Origin: Parvularcula sp. BBD 1991-13
GTDB lineage: Bacteria > Pseudomonadota > Alphaproteobacteria > Caulobacterales > Parvularculaceae
Assembly (NCBI GenBank): GCA_001657385.1
Contig: LYSZ01000008.1
Coordinates: 1 to 64,000, forward strand
Length of the DNA stretch: 64,000 nucleotides
Direction: 5' to 3'
In this document: positions 9,160-17,425 of the stretch, piece after piece
Layout of the letters: each line of letters opens with the position of its first letter
How positions within the stretch are numbered: position 1 is the stretch's first letter
Program-made: the position numbers and the translations under genes
The notes under the pieces: model-generated
Told to the model about the DNA's origin: nothing
The model's input: the letters and a program-made list of their open reading frames with translations, nothing else
Databases searched by the model: none

Positions 9160-10518
9160 TCAAAAAGAAACCCGCGTCTCTACAAAACTATAAAGGGGAT
9201 TGCCGGTATCATTGGCGTTCGGCGCTTCATCGAAAAACGCTCCGTTTACAAATAGAGACGCTCCGGCCTCGATCGTCCAGCATCCCGGAATGACGTCGAC
9301 CCGAAGCTTTGCGTCAATTTGTTGGCCTGCGTAGCGCCCTGACGCGCCTGTAGGATCTTGAACGCCTGATGAGCCAAAACTGTCAGTCTTTGAAGCAAGC
9401 CAGGCCACTCGCCAGGCCGCGGTTGCGCGGATTCGCTCAGATATACTGGTCTCATACCGCAACGCTGGCGATATGAGATTCGACCGGCTGATGAGAGAGT
9501 TGAGGCTGGTGAACCCGAGATCGCCGGCAATCGGCCCAAATAGCGCGTCAAATCTATTCTGGCTATTGTCGCCCGGCGACTTGTCGCCGGACGCATAGTC
9601 CATGTCCAGGGAGATACGCGATTTCGACGCTCCGTCAAATCGGTAACCAAGTTCCGCATGCAGATATTGAGCCGAGACATCCAAAGTCTCACGATCGGTC
9701 GTGAGAGCGGAACCCCTGCTCGTTCCCCACTGATATCCAGCCTCAATCTCAACATCCCACGCTTCAGGAGCAGGCTTCAGCAACACTCTACCGCCAAACG
9801 TATAAATCTCCCGGTCTTTTGTCTCACGTTCGTCGGGATCATCTTGTTCTTGGAGAGCAAAGAAAAATCCTTCCGTGAGCAGACGCTCGGACCAGTCCCT
9901 CGCGTAATGGCCACCCCAGAACTGCAAATCAAAATCCTGGCGATCGATAGCGATCACGTTGTCACGAACCGCTCTTGAACTATCCGGTAAACGCACAAGC
10001 GGCAGTGTGTAGAATAGACTGATCCGCTCACTCCTCTCATTTGTCCAGGTGCTCAATACGCCGAAAAATGCGTTGGTCGCGGTCCGAAACCGGTTGCGAC
10101 CGACCAGGCGACGGCTTCCAAGATCCATCGTAAAGCGGCCCGCAATCGTTTTGTTGCCGGTTGTGTTCAGGCTCACATAAGCCTGTACCAGTTCGGCCGC
10201 ATTGATGTCGTTTGCGTCAACAGATCCATTGAGATCGTCAAAATAGCCGCGCACATCGATGAATTCGCCGACGAACGAAATTGGTCCGCGTTCGCCGGTT
10301 AGGTAGACAGACGTTGTGAGACTCAGAAGTTGGTCATGCTCACCTAAACCAGTCCGAAATTGATTGTTCAGCGCCTCATAGCGGCTTCGGTGATCGACGC
10401 GAATATCGAATAACCACCCATCATTCCCGGCAGCTTCCTCAGCAAGCGCAGTCCCTGCAGTTGCAGCAAAAACCATTATCAGAAAAAGTGCGTGCTTTAT
10501 TCGCGCTGGTCTCTTCAT
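9160..10518 (-). CDS. alginate-export (AlgE-like) family outer-membrane beta barrel
   Basis: This protein of about 452 residues carries a signal peptide (MKRPARIKHALFLIMVFAAT...ALAEE). The body matches the alginate_export family: HRSRYEALNNQFR near the N-terminus, ELVQAYVSLN, then GRFTMDLGSRRLVGRNRFR, which is the most conserved block. It ends in a barrel strand closing with VETRVSF. Family members are 18-stranded outer-membrane channels for anionic polysaccharides or related solutes. The actual substrate here is unknown, and no polysaccharide synthesis genes are adjacent. The start at 10518 is chosen for the signal peptide. A TTG at 10548 with GGAG close upstream is an alternative. Confidence 0.8.
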   Translation of the reverse strand: MKRPARIKHALFLIMVFAATAGTALAEEAAGNDGWLFDIRVDHRSRYEALNNQFRTGLGEHDQLLSLTTSVYLTGERGPISFVGEFIDVRGYFDDLNGSVDANDINAAELVQAYVSLNTTGNKTIAGRFTMDLGSRRLVGRNRFRTATNAFFGVLSTWTNERSERISLFYTLPLVRLPDSSRAVRDNVIAIDRQDFDLQFWGGHYARDWSERLLTEGFFFALQEQDDPDERETKDREIYTFGGRVLLKPAPEAWDVEIEAGYQWGTSRGSALTTDRETLDVSAQYLHAELGYRFDGASKSRISLDMDYASGDKSPGDNSQNRFDALFGPIAGDLGFTSLNSLISRSNLISPALRYETSISERIRATAAWRVAWLASKTDSFGSSGVQDPTGASGRYAGQQIDAKLRVDVIPGCWTIEAGASLFVNGAFFDEAPNANDTGNPLYSFVETRVSF

Positions 10519-10860
10519 CGCTAAGCCCGGTGTACTTGGTGTCGACAAAATCTCCGGCTATGCCCCCGCTTGAAATCTTCAGCAACGACACCACTTCGTT
10601 CCTGACATGCTTATATCTCACAAAAACCTTACCGCCGTAATTTCCAACACATATCCCCATGAACGCGCCAATCGCGGCGGCCGCCTAAAAAGGGATTACC
10701 GCCAACGTCTCGCTACGGAAGGGTGTGCGGCTTTAAAGATAGTAATAAATTGATCAAGCGCATCGGCGCCGATATGCTCGCCAACAAAGGGACGCAACGG
10801 ATTTGGCTCGTTGCGTCCCTAAACACGGGCGTTTCACCGAAAAACGATGGTCGCAGGTCG
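10519..10860. other. intergenic, holds a terminator hairpin only
   Basis: This is about 340 bases between two minus-strand genes. It contains the strong hairpin listed separately at 10788-10820 and presumably the promoter of the alginate-export-type gene. No gene is seen. Confidence 0.55.
10788..10820 (-). terminator. probable intrinsic terminator of the 10.9-11.8 kb gene pair
   Basis: A perfect 12-bp stem (AGGGACGCAACG / CGTTGCGTCCCT) with a 9-nt loop lies 40 bases beyond the stop codon at 10861. On the minus strand it is followed by TTTGTT, a modest T-run. Confidence 0.6.
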
Positions 10861-11406
10861 TTATTGTCCCGGCGCCGCAGATTCAAGCTCAGCTTTGTGA
10901 GAAAAGTTTCGCCCGTCGGTGACGACAATTCGGTTAAAACCCAAAACGGCGGCCATATTGTAAATATCGAACTCCGCGCTCAGGCCCAGATCCGAGATCT
11001 CGGGTAGAAATCGCGTCACCGAAGTCATGCGCGCAAGCATTGCGCGTGCAATGTAAGGCGTCATCGCCTCAGGGGAATCGATGTTCATGATCACAAGCGT
11101 CGCGTTTCGATCGCCAACAGCCTGCGCAACGATCGGAAACGAGTTTCCGGCCGCGGCCAAGTTTACCTGATCGACAAAAAAGAGGCGCTTTTGCGCTTCA
11201 ACTTCGCCCTTTGGGCTAAAGCGGATCTCAGGGGTGTCGACGCTTACAATCGGCGGATAATAGCTGTTCGGCCCGGCCTTCGTATCCGCCGCGGCAACCC
11301 TGTCAGCTGAAGCCGCATCACCCGGCGCGATCGACAGGGCGCCGAAAACGCTAAGCGCCGCGACTGCAAGAGACTGCCGAAGCATAATCAAGGTTGAACG
11401 GTTCAT
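10861..11406 (-). CDS. exported protein of unknown function
   Basis: This 181-residue protein has an N-terminal signal (MNRSTLIMLRQSLAVAALSV...GDAASA). The mature part has no motif I can assign. It contains a soluble alpha/beta-looking domain with VEAQKRLFFVDQVNLAAAG, DRNATLVIMNIDSPEAMTPY and YNMAAVLGFNRIVVTDGR. The start lies 2 bases beyond the stop codon of the lipoprotein gene at 11409-11804, so the two are almost certainly one transcript and may work together. A strong hairpin 40 bases downstream closes the unit. Confidence 0.75.
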   Translation of the reverse strand: MNRSTLIMLRQSLAVAALSVFGALSIAPGDAASADRVAAADTKAGPNSYYPPIVSVDTPEIRFSPKGEVEAQKRLFFVDQVNLAAAGNSFPIVAQAVGDRNATLVIMNIDSPEAMTPYIARAMLARMTSVTRFLPEISDLGLSAEFDIYNMAAVLGFNRIVVTDGRNFSHKAELESAAPGQ

Positions 11407-11408
11407 GT

Positions 11409-11804
11409 TTAACGCTCCTGCTGCTGTTCAGTTTCCTGATCATCGACTTCGGTTGCATCTTCGGTCGCTGGCTCCAAGCCGCAAGTTTCTTGGATATCCT
11501 CGATGCGGGCGGTCAATTCGCGTTTCGTTCGCCCGGTGAGGACCTGCGCTCGACCAATATAGGACCCTGTTAGGATGCTCGTCGCTGCACCGACCGGGCT
11601 GAGGGTTCGGACCGCGGACACTGCGCGCTCGCCCCCGGAAGGCATGGCCGCCTCCAGCGCGGCGATATCCGCTTCGGCTACGTCGCAATCGATTGGTTCA
11701 TCAAGAAGAGATTCACGCTCTTTATCGCTCGCTGTGGCGCACCCCGCCACCGCAGCAAAGATAAAGAGGTAAGCGATGTTAAGAGTTTTATGCTTCACCT
11801 TCAT
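11409..11804 (-). CDS. small lipoprotein of unknown function
   Basis: This 131-residue protein begins MKVKHKTLNIAYLFIFAAVAGC, a lipoprotein signal with lipobox VAGC and lipidated Cys22. The ribosome binding site AGGAAAGTGAC precedes the ATG. The mature part is acidic, with a possible helical segment (CDVAEADIAALEAAMPSG) and a Gly/Ala-rich patch (SPVGAATSILTGSYIG) reminiscent of small envelope lipoproteins. It ends in a Glu/Gln-rich tail. It is the first gene of a two-gene unit with the exported protein downstream. No family is recognised. Confidence 0.75.
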   Translation of the reverse strand: MKVKHKTLNIAYLFIFAAVAGCATASDKERESLLDEPIDCDVAEADIAALEAAMPSGGERAVSAVRTLSPVGAATSILTGSYIGRAQVLTGRTKRELTARIEDIQETCGLEPATEDATEVDDQETEQQQER

Positions 11805-11969
11805 GTCACTTTCCTGGTTAAGAGAGAAGAAACGGACGCGCCAAGCGCGCCGTATACAGAAAATCGCCTTCAGGAAGCGGCCGACATAAATTGCACAGAG
11901 GGCGCAGGATACCTTCTTGAGGGCGCAAGCCTTGCAAAAAATAGGCGCGGAACATGCCTGAGCTTGAAT

Positions 11970-12350
11970 TCATGCCTGTTTTTTCTGCAAATTCTTGAGC
12001 ATGAACAAAAGCAAACCAATGAGCACGAACTCCACAACAATTACCGACGCAGTCAAAGCTGCGCCATGAAACAGCCAGGCGATAAACCGCCCTCCAATCG
12101 CAAACGCCAGAAGCATGATCGAGGGGTATAACCAAACGCGCTCGCCGCTCACGAGCGCGATCAGAATACAGACGCCGAGAGTTATGAAAAACGAAGCAAG
12201 ATCGCCGATTTGAGTGCTAAGCCCGGCTCCGCGCTGTAACGTCATGCCGAATTGCGCAGTTACGAATTCCGGCGCGACCCACCACGCAAGACCAACCAAA
12301 ATCAATAACAGAGCTGGCGTTCCAGCCGCTAATTTCGAGGCGACGCTCAT
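11970..12350 (-). CDS. four-helix integral membrane protein of unknown function
   Basis: This 126-residue protein has four predicted membrane helices: LLLILVGLAWWVAP, LASFFITLGVCILIALV, LYPSIMLLAFAIGGRFIAWL and ASVIVVEFVLIGLLLFML. It ends in a short basic, Gln-rich tail. Size and layout resemble small uncharacterised families such as DUF4345, but I cannot confirm one. It is 44 bases downstream of an outer-membrane protein gene on the same strand and may be co-transcribed. Confidence 0.7.
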   Translation of the reverse strand: MSVASKLAAGTPALLLILVGLAWWVAPEFVTAQFGMTLQRGAGLSTQIGDLASFFITLGVCILIALVSGERVWLYPSIMLLAFAIGGRFIAWLFHGAALTASVIVVEFVLIGLLLFMLKNLQKKQA

Positions 12351-12394
12351 TTTTCTGATATCCGCAGCAGCAATGTACTTAACAAGGTTGGCGC

Positions 12395-13153
12395 TTAAAA
12401 CGACGCCTGAAAGCCGAGGAAAGGACCCGACACAACCGTTGTCGTGTCTGTAGGACCAAACTCGCGGTGAATCGACAGATGCCGATATCCGCCCAGAGCT
12501 GACCAGGTTTTGCTAAAGCGATAACCGATGGCGCCAGCCGTCTGCCAAGTTAGATCCGATGAGTTCTCGATACCGAAGCCGCCAACATCGGCGAATGCTA
12601 AGCCATATAATCGGTCGGTAAAGTTACCGGTCAAACGCGCCGCAATGAGGAGATCCACATAGTCGCCATCGACGGAAACCGACACGTCTGAAGCCGGGTC
12701 CTGACCAAAAAGGTTCGTATCGATATCAGCATGGGTGTAACGAAGCCCGCCGCCGACATCGAAACGCACATTGCTGTTATCTATCAACGCATAGGCTGCA
12801 TAGGCGCTTAGAAGAACGGTCTGCGTGTCCGTCTCGCCACCGCTGAAAAACGCGCCGGTTGGCGCGTCGACGTCCGAGCTCAGATCAAAGTACTGCAGAT
12901 CGGCGATGAGCGTCAGGCGTTCTTTGCGGGCCTCGAACGCCCCAAGGAAAGCAATATCCAGCGACTCCAGGATGTCGCCAAAATCGACGTCGGCTTCAAG
13001 ATCGCCTACCGGCGTTTCCACCGTGCCCGACAGACCGGCGAACCACCCATAGGCCGTCGCCGTGAAATCCCAGTTTTCCTGCGCCATAGCGGGCGCTGGC
13101 AAAGTAAACGAGGCCGCAAGCGCGACCGTTGCGAGTAGATTTCTGACTGGCAT
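12395..13153 (-). CDS. outer-membrane beta-barrel protein
   Basis: This protein is about 252 residues long. The ATG at 13153 is chosen because AAGGGG precedes it and the product then starts with a clean signal peptide (MPVRNLLATVALAASFTLPAPAMAQ). The mature part starts WDFTATAYGWFAGLSGTVETP, then follows a regular alternation of polar and aromatic residues in short strands. It ends in FLGFQASF, a typical barrel-closing C-terminal Phe. Such proteins are usually annotated as porin-like or outer-membrane protein of unknown substrate. It is probably the first gene of a pair with the four-helix membrane protein. Confidence 0.8.
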   Translation of the reverse strand: MPVRNLLATVALAASFTLPAPAMAQENWDFTATAYGWFAGLSGTVETPVGDLEADVDFGDILESLDIAFLGAFEARKERLTLIADLQYFDLSSDVDAPTGAFFSGGETDTQTVLLSAYAAYALIDNSNVRFDVGGGLRYTHADIDTNLFGQDPASDVSVSVDGDYVDLLIAARLTGNFTDRLYGLAFADVGGFGIENSSDLTWQTAGAIGYRFSKTWSALGGYRHLSIHREFGPTDTTTVVSGPFLGFQASF

Positions 13154-13395
13154 GTGGCGCCCCTTAACCAACAAGAATTTCTCAAATGAGTTTAGCGAAC
13201 GTCGATTTGCCTTGCGCCAGATGTACTCAACAGCGAGACAACATACGTCCCGCCTTCTGAGAATGCGGCGACGCCGGCCCCCCTCCCCGTTATGCAGCGC
13301 TGGGGGTCGCTATAGGAGACATCTTTCGTTGCAGGCGAATAACCTCAGCTAGCCAGAACTCGTCTCGTTAATTAGCGAAGTCTGACTCGCACTGA

Positions 13396-13438
13396 AGTTC
13401 CCTTGAGGCCAAAGAGTATTCAGTTTCGGCCACGCTCT
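13396..13438 (-). repeat. dispersed hairpin repeat, copy B
   Basis: The core, GGCCAAA ... TTTCGGCC at 13407-13431, carries one mismatch compared with copies A and C. The minus-strand flank CTCAAGGGAACTTCAGTGCGA continues to resemble copy A for roughly 40 more bases. It sits at the 3' end of the decayed AraC gene at 13440-13620. Confidence 0.65.
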
Positions 13439-13439
13439 T

Positions 13440-13620
13440 GGCCGGTCTTCTAGGCGTGACGAAAGGCTCACGGCGGAGCCGGCGGTCCGTCAGTTGAAGC
13501 TGCGCAACAAATCCGAGGGCGTCTCGGATCCACGCTCATGATCGGTGACGGTGGTCGGCCGGGAATGGACGTAGGCAATTCCCGGCCACCGCGCGCGCGA
13601 CCGGATTATGCGCCGCAAGG
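13440..13620 (-). pseudogene. decayed C-terminal fragment of an AraC-family regulator
   Basis: On the minus strand this reads RSRARWPGIAYVHSRPTTV then TDHERGSETPSDLLRSFN and stop. It aligns with SRAREMLAKTRRPIAVIAHE and LGYDTPSNFARSFKRW in the intact AraC-family gene at 17408-18487. Beyond the stop, the nucleotide match continues (cagcttcaa..gacggaccg) in another frame and runs into repeat copy B, just as the intact gene runs into copy C. The recognition helix region is eroded and the N-terminal domain is absent, so it is not functional. A perfect 10-bp hairpin (GGCCGGGAAT / ATTCCCGGCC, 13557-13587) lies inside it and could serve as the 3' end of the preceding transcript. Confidence 0.7.
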
Positions 13621-13625
13621 CTGCG

Positions 13626-14606
13626 TCAATTGGCGAACGACAGGTCGCGAACAATCCGAAACCCCAAATGCGCAGTGCTGAAGTCAGCCTCAAAGCCTTC
13701 GCGGGCGGCAACGCGATATCGGCGGCAGTAATTCTCACTGCACAGGTAGGAACCACCCTTGATGGTGAACCGGGGAGCGCCGGGGGTAAACGGGCTTTCC
13801 GTCCATTCCCAGACATTTCCGATCATGTCATAAACCCCGGTCACGCCGGGATCGAAACACCCAACAGGAGCCGTCGCGACGAAACCGTCTCGGCCGGTAT
13901 TGATGACGGGAAAAAGGCCCGTCCAGACATTCGCGCGCGCTTTACCATCGGGTCCCCGCATGCCCGAATCCGGATCCCCCGGATCGAAGAGGCCAAGACT
14001 TGCCGCGTATTCCCATTCAACCTCGGTTGGGAGGCGCCCGCCCGCCCATTCCGCATACGCACGGGCGTCTTTCAGCGTCACGTGAACGACAGGATGCAGC
14101 GCCAGACCGTCGAGATCGGATTTTGCGCCGCCCGGGGTTTTCCAACTCGCCTCGGGATCCAGACGCCACCAGGACATGAGGATTTCAGGCGTCGTGCTTC
14201 CAGTGAACTGGGCCGAGCCTCCATTCATTTCGGCTTCGGTCACATAACCAGTCGCGGTGACGAACTCCGCAAACTGACTGTTCGTCACCTCGTGGACTTG
14301 AAGGTGGAAGGGGGAAACGAAGACCTGTTGGGGCGAACCCTCCTCCGGATACAATGCATTAGCGCTCTTCACGAAGCCTCCGCCGGGGATTTCAACAAAT
14401 CCGCCGAGGTCCTTTCGATTGAGGCTGCAACGCTCGCTCGTTGCGGCGGGCGGACCGGAAGCGCCAAAAAAACTCGGAGCGGTGAAGGTCAGGATGATCG
14501 CCCCAAGCAGAACGCCGACGCCAATCGCCGCCTTCGCCGCCTTCGTCGCGGAGACCACGTTACGACCGTGTCGCAAGTAGTTCCAGAATGCGATGCGACG
14601 TCTCAT
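13626..14606 (-). CDS. formylglycine-generating enzyme family protein (sulfatase activator)
   Basis: This 326-residue SUMF1/FGE-type protein oxidises the active-site Cys of sulfatases to formylglycine. Residues 27-46 form a membrane helix, so it is anchored and faces the periplasm. The catalytic pair is present as C289 and C294 in KGGSYLCSENYCRRYR. Other family blocks seen are GRLPTEVEWEYAA (191-202), NVWEWT (264-269) and HLGFRIVRD near the C-terminus. The start overlaps the end of the DJ-1-like gene by 47 bases. A GTG at 14558 would remove the overlap but has no ribosome binding site. It follows a CxPSR-type sulfatase in the same operon, its obvious client. Confidence 0.92.
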   Translation of the reverse strand: MRRRIAFWNYLRHGRNVVSATKAAKAAIGVGVLLGAIILTFTAPSFFGASGPPAATSERCSLNRKDLGGFVEIPGGGFVKSANALYPEEGSPQQVFVSPFHLQVHEVTNSQFAEFVTATGYVTEAEMNGGSAQFTGSTTPEILMSWWRLDPEASWKTPGGAKSDLDGLALHPVVHVTLKDARAYAEWAGGRLPTEVEWEYAASLGLFDPGDPDSGMRGPDGKARANVWTGLFPVINTGRDGFVATAPVGCFDPGVTGVYDMIGNVWEWTESPFTPGAPRFTIKGGSYLCSENYCRRYRVAAREGFEADFSTAHLGFRIVRDLSFAN

Positions 14607-15393
14607 ATCCGCTGTTCTGATTCTGACCCGTCACAAGGTTCTCGTCCACGACCGTATGCGTCGCAAAATAGTCGCGCCAGGCGGTTTCAGCTTCAAAAAG
14701 TCCGCCTACGGCGCGTAATTCGGTTTCCGGATGCTTTGGCGTAATCGTGATGCCGAATTCCTTGATCTGCTTGTCAGTTACGCCGGTGACGCGCCGTCCT
14801 TCGACAAGCGGCGAGCCGTCCACATCCCTGGCGCTCACCAGACCAAGCGCGCCATGGCATACCGATCCGATAACCTTTCCCTCAGCATTCGCCTTGGTGA
14901 CGACATCAGCGAGTTCTTGACTTTGAGCCAGATCGAACGCTGCGCCCCAACCGCCAGCCATGAAGATCACGTCGTAATCCTCGGCTTTGACGTCAGCGAT
15001 GGGAACTGAGTTTCGCAGCTTCGTCATGGCCGCGGCGTCCGCCAAAAACCGCTTGTCGTCAGAGGTGGCTAGCGGCCACGTCATCGACCACGGTTGGATC
15101 GGAATCTCACCGCCCTTGATTGAGGCGATCTCGACCTCGATTCCCGCATCGAGGAAGGCGTAGTAAGGCACCGTCATCTCCGAGCCGAAGACGCCGGTGG
15201 CGCGCCCTGTATCGCCGAGCGCGCCGTGGCTCGTGGTGACAACGAGCGCGCGTTTTCCAGACAAATCGAAGGCGGGGATCTCATAATGCGGATGGAGGCC
15301 CATGGCCCTCAGCGCCGGCGGAAGAAAGACGTAAATCGCGACGGCGAGCGCGCCGACCGTCAGCAGCGTGTAAATCAACCAAGTCATCTTCAT
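14560..15393 (-). CDS. membrane-anchored DJ-1/PfpI family (type 1 glutamine amidotransferase-like) protein
   Basis: This 277-residue protein has an N-terminal membrane helix (MKMTWLIYTLLTVGALAVA). A DJ-1/PfpI domain from about 47 onward has the core KRALVVTTSHGALGDTGR and the acidic residue E72 in GSEMTVPYYAF. The nucleophile elbow is GSVCHGALGL with C179-H180. The combination resembles Hsp31/HchA-type proteins, which act as glyoxalases, deglycases or chaperones. No specific activity can be asserted. AGAGG lies upstream of the start. It sits between the sulfatase and the FGE gene and is presumably co-transcribed. Its link to sulfatase function is unclear. Confidence 0.85.
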   Translation of the reverse strand: MKMTWLIYTLLTVGALAVAIYVFLPPALRAMGLHPHYEIPAFDLSGKRALVVTTSHGALGDTGRATGVFGSEMTVPYYAFLDAGIEVEIASIKGGEIPIQPWSMTWPLATSDDKRFLADAAAMTKLRNSVPIADVKAEDYDVIFMAGGWGAAFDLAQSQELADVVTKANAEGKVIGSVCHGALGLVSARDVDGSPLVEGRRVTGVTDKQIKEFGITITPKHPETELRAVGGLFEAETAWRDYFATHTVVDENLVTGQNQNSGYETSHRILELLATRS

Positions 15394-15457
15394 CTTCGAA
15401 CCTCTAGTAGCGCCGAGCGGTCACAACGCTTCGAAGTTAAATCCAGCAGAAGCAAAA

Positions 15458-17320
15458 TCAACCCGCGGCGCGCCTCATCACGCGAAACGCGGCGTACGCC
15501 GAACCGAAAACGACGATCAAAAGAACAAGTAAGACGCCCGCTAAATAAGGCCAGTATTTGTGGATACTGTTGTTAATCAATTTGCCATTTAAGATTTTGA
15601 CGGCGTAATCGTCAGGCCCGACGTCGAAAACGCCAACCTCTTCCGCATATGACTTATATTCCGCCAACATATCCTCAAACAGCTCAGGGTTGTCGGCGGA
15701 AACGTCTGTTGTTTCGCCCGGGTCCACGGACAGATCGTAGAGCCGCCACTGACTGTCGCCCCTGGGCGGCGTATTTCGCGTGATCTTCCACCGCCCCCGG
15801 TAAAGCGCAGCGTTGCCGCTGACTTCAAAGGCGAAATGCTCGTCATCGGCATAGGTCGTATCAGAAGCGCCTGACAGCATCTGGAGCACGCTTCGGCCGT
15901 AAAACGCGCCGGAGTCATAAGCGACGCCCGCGGCGTCGAGCATCGTCGGCACGAGGTCGGCCACGTGAACGGGCGCATCTTTGACGCCCGCCGGCGCTAT
16001 GCCCGGACCGGCGACCACGAGGGGCACCCGAAGCCCGCCCTCGCTCGCATAGAACTTGTAGAGGTCAAGCGGCGCGGACGACACAGAAGCCCATTCCGGG
16101 CCGATCGCCGTCAGGCTTCTCGGCAAACCCAAATTCTCAAACGACGTATCAAAACCCTCGATCAACTTTACCGCGTCCAGGGCGATATTCGCCGGCCCCG
16201 GAAGCGACGTCATCGCCGACTCCGCACCGTTGTCCGAAGCTATGATCACAATCGTGTTGTCAAGCCGCCCCGCTTGCTCAAGGTGCTTGAGAAGGCGTCC
16301 GATATGGTGGTCTGCAGCCTCCATCATACCGGCATTGACCTGCATTTCCCGTGCGGACACGGCCTTTTCCTCCGCTGTCAGATCATCCCACGCGCGATGG
16401 GTGTCCGGCGCCGGCGCAAGCTTCGTGGTCGCAGGGACGAGGCCAAGCTCGATGGCGCGCTGAAGCCTATCTTCGCGCATGACGTCCCAGCCGGCATCGA
16501 ACACGCCGTTGTAGCGTTCAGTGTACTCTGCAGATACCTGTATCGGCATGTGCAAAGCCTGCAGGGATAAAAAGCCGAAGAAGGGCTGATCCGCGGCGCC
16601 GTCGTCAATATAGCTGATCAACTTATCAACCAACGTCTTCGACGAATAATGGTCGTTCGACAATTCGACGGGCTCGCCGTCTTCGTACCAACTCACAGCA
16701 TGAGATCCCGGTAGATAGGGCTGCGCGTCGTAATTGCCCCCGCCGGTGGCGTCCATCACGTAAGACCGATCGAACCCGAATTTGTTCGGCAGATTGACGC
16801 CGATTTCGCCAATTCCCCACTTTCCGGCGACATACGTTTGATACCCGGCGCTCGATAAAAGAGTGCCGATCGTCTGTTGCCTCGCGTCCCAAGTCATCGA
16901 GTACCCCGGGAAGGCGCGCATTTCATCCGTCACCGTTTCCACGAGCGTGCCCATGCCAACCTGATGATTGTCCATGCCCGTCATCAACATGGCGCGGCTG
17001 GGCCCGCAGAATGGAGATGTGTAATAGCGCGAGAGGATCACCCCGTCCTGCGCGAGCGCATCGATATTCGGCGTCCGCGCATCGCTCCCATAGGCGCCGA
17101 ACCCCATGAAGCCGACATCGTCGAACAGGACGAGAAGGATATTGGGGCGGGCGGCCTCTGATTGGGCTTCCTGCAACTGAGCTTCAGGCGACTGGGCGTC
17201 GGGCGATTGGGCGTCGGGCGACTGGGCGTCAGATTGCTGAAGATCCTGTCCAAGCGTCGGCGCTAAAGGCGCAACCGAGAACAGAAGAGCGGAAACGGCG
17301 GTCTGGACAATTCGGATCAT
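15458..17320 (-). CDS. arylsulfatase, periplasmic, anchored by a C-terminal helix
   Basis: This 620-residue type I sulfatase hydrolyses sulfate esters using formylglycine. It has a signal peptide (MIRIVQTAVSALLFSVAP). A low-complexity linker of repeated DAQSP units at 31-48 is encoded by 15-bp DNA repeats. The catalytic domain has the metal ligands D67-D68 (LFDDVGF), the maturation motif C105-G-P-S-R109, K167, H257 (ALHMP), D363-N364 (SDNG) and K422. The position two after K167 is Gly (GKWG), where most sulfatases have His (GKWH). A helix at about 592-612 (YLAGVLLVLLIVVFGSAY) anchors the C-terminus. The CxPSR motif requires an FGE, and one is encoded two genes downstream. The substrate is not predictable. 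Confidence 0.93.
   Translation of the reverse strand: MIRIVQTAVSALLFSVAPLAPTLGQDLQQSDAQSPDAQSPDAQSPEAQLQEAQSEAARPNILLVLFDDVGFMGFGAYGSDARTPNIDALAQDGVILSRYYTSPFCGPSRAMLMTGMDNHQVGMGTLVETVTDEMRAFPGYSMTWDARQQTIGTLLSSAGYQTYVAGKWGIGEIGVNLPNKFGFDRSYVMDATGGGNYDAQPYLPGSHAVSWYEDGEPVELSNDHYSSKTLVDKLISYIDDGAADQPFFGFLSLQALHMPIQVSAEYTERYNGVFDAGWDVMREDRLQRAIELGLVPATTKLAPAPDTHRAWDDLTAEEKAVSAREMQVNAGMMEAADHHIGRLLKHLEQAGRLDNTIVIIASDNGAESAMTSLPGPANIALDAVKLIEGFDTSFENLGLPRSLTAIGPEWASVSSAPLDLYKFYASEGGLRVPLVVAGPGIAPAGVKDAPVHVADLVPTMLDAAGVAYDSGAFYGRSVLQMLSGASDTTYADDEHFAFEVSGNAALYRGRWKITRNTPPRGDSQWRLYDLSVDPGETTDVSADNPELFEDMLAEYKSYAEEVGVFDVGPDDYAVKILNGKLINNSIHKYWPYLAGVLLVLLIVVFGSAYAAFRVMRRAAG
17187..17231 (-). repeat. 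15-bp tandem repeat, three copies, inside the sulfatase gene
   Basis: Three consecutive units of the form ggcgactgggcgtcg encode the DAQSP repeats just after the signal peptide. Copies differ by one base each. The length is a multiple of three, so changes in copy number would alter only the linker. Confidence 0.85.
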
Positions 17321-17381
17321 AGCTGCAGCTCAAAACACTTTAGTCGGTCGAAGAGCGCGTAGCCGACGTCCATTCCGCCTA

Positions 17382-17425
17382 ATAGCTCCCACGCGGCCAA
17401 AGATCATTCAGTTTTGGCCACTTTC
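17382..17425 (-). repeat. dispersed hairpin repeat, copy C
   Basis: The core is GGCCAAA / TTTTGGCC at 17395-17419. It spans the stop codon of the AraC-family gene and ends about 75 bases before the sulfatase start. Copies A and B are at 8850-8894 and 13396-13438. In this copy the sequence is genuinely coding on one side (the last codons ESGQN and TGA). It could act as a terminator or attenuator between the regulator and the sulfatase. Confidence 0.7.
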
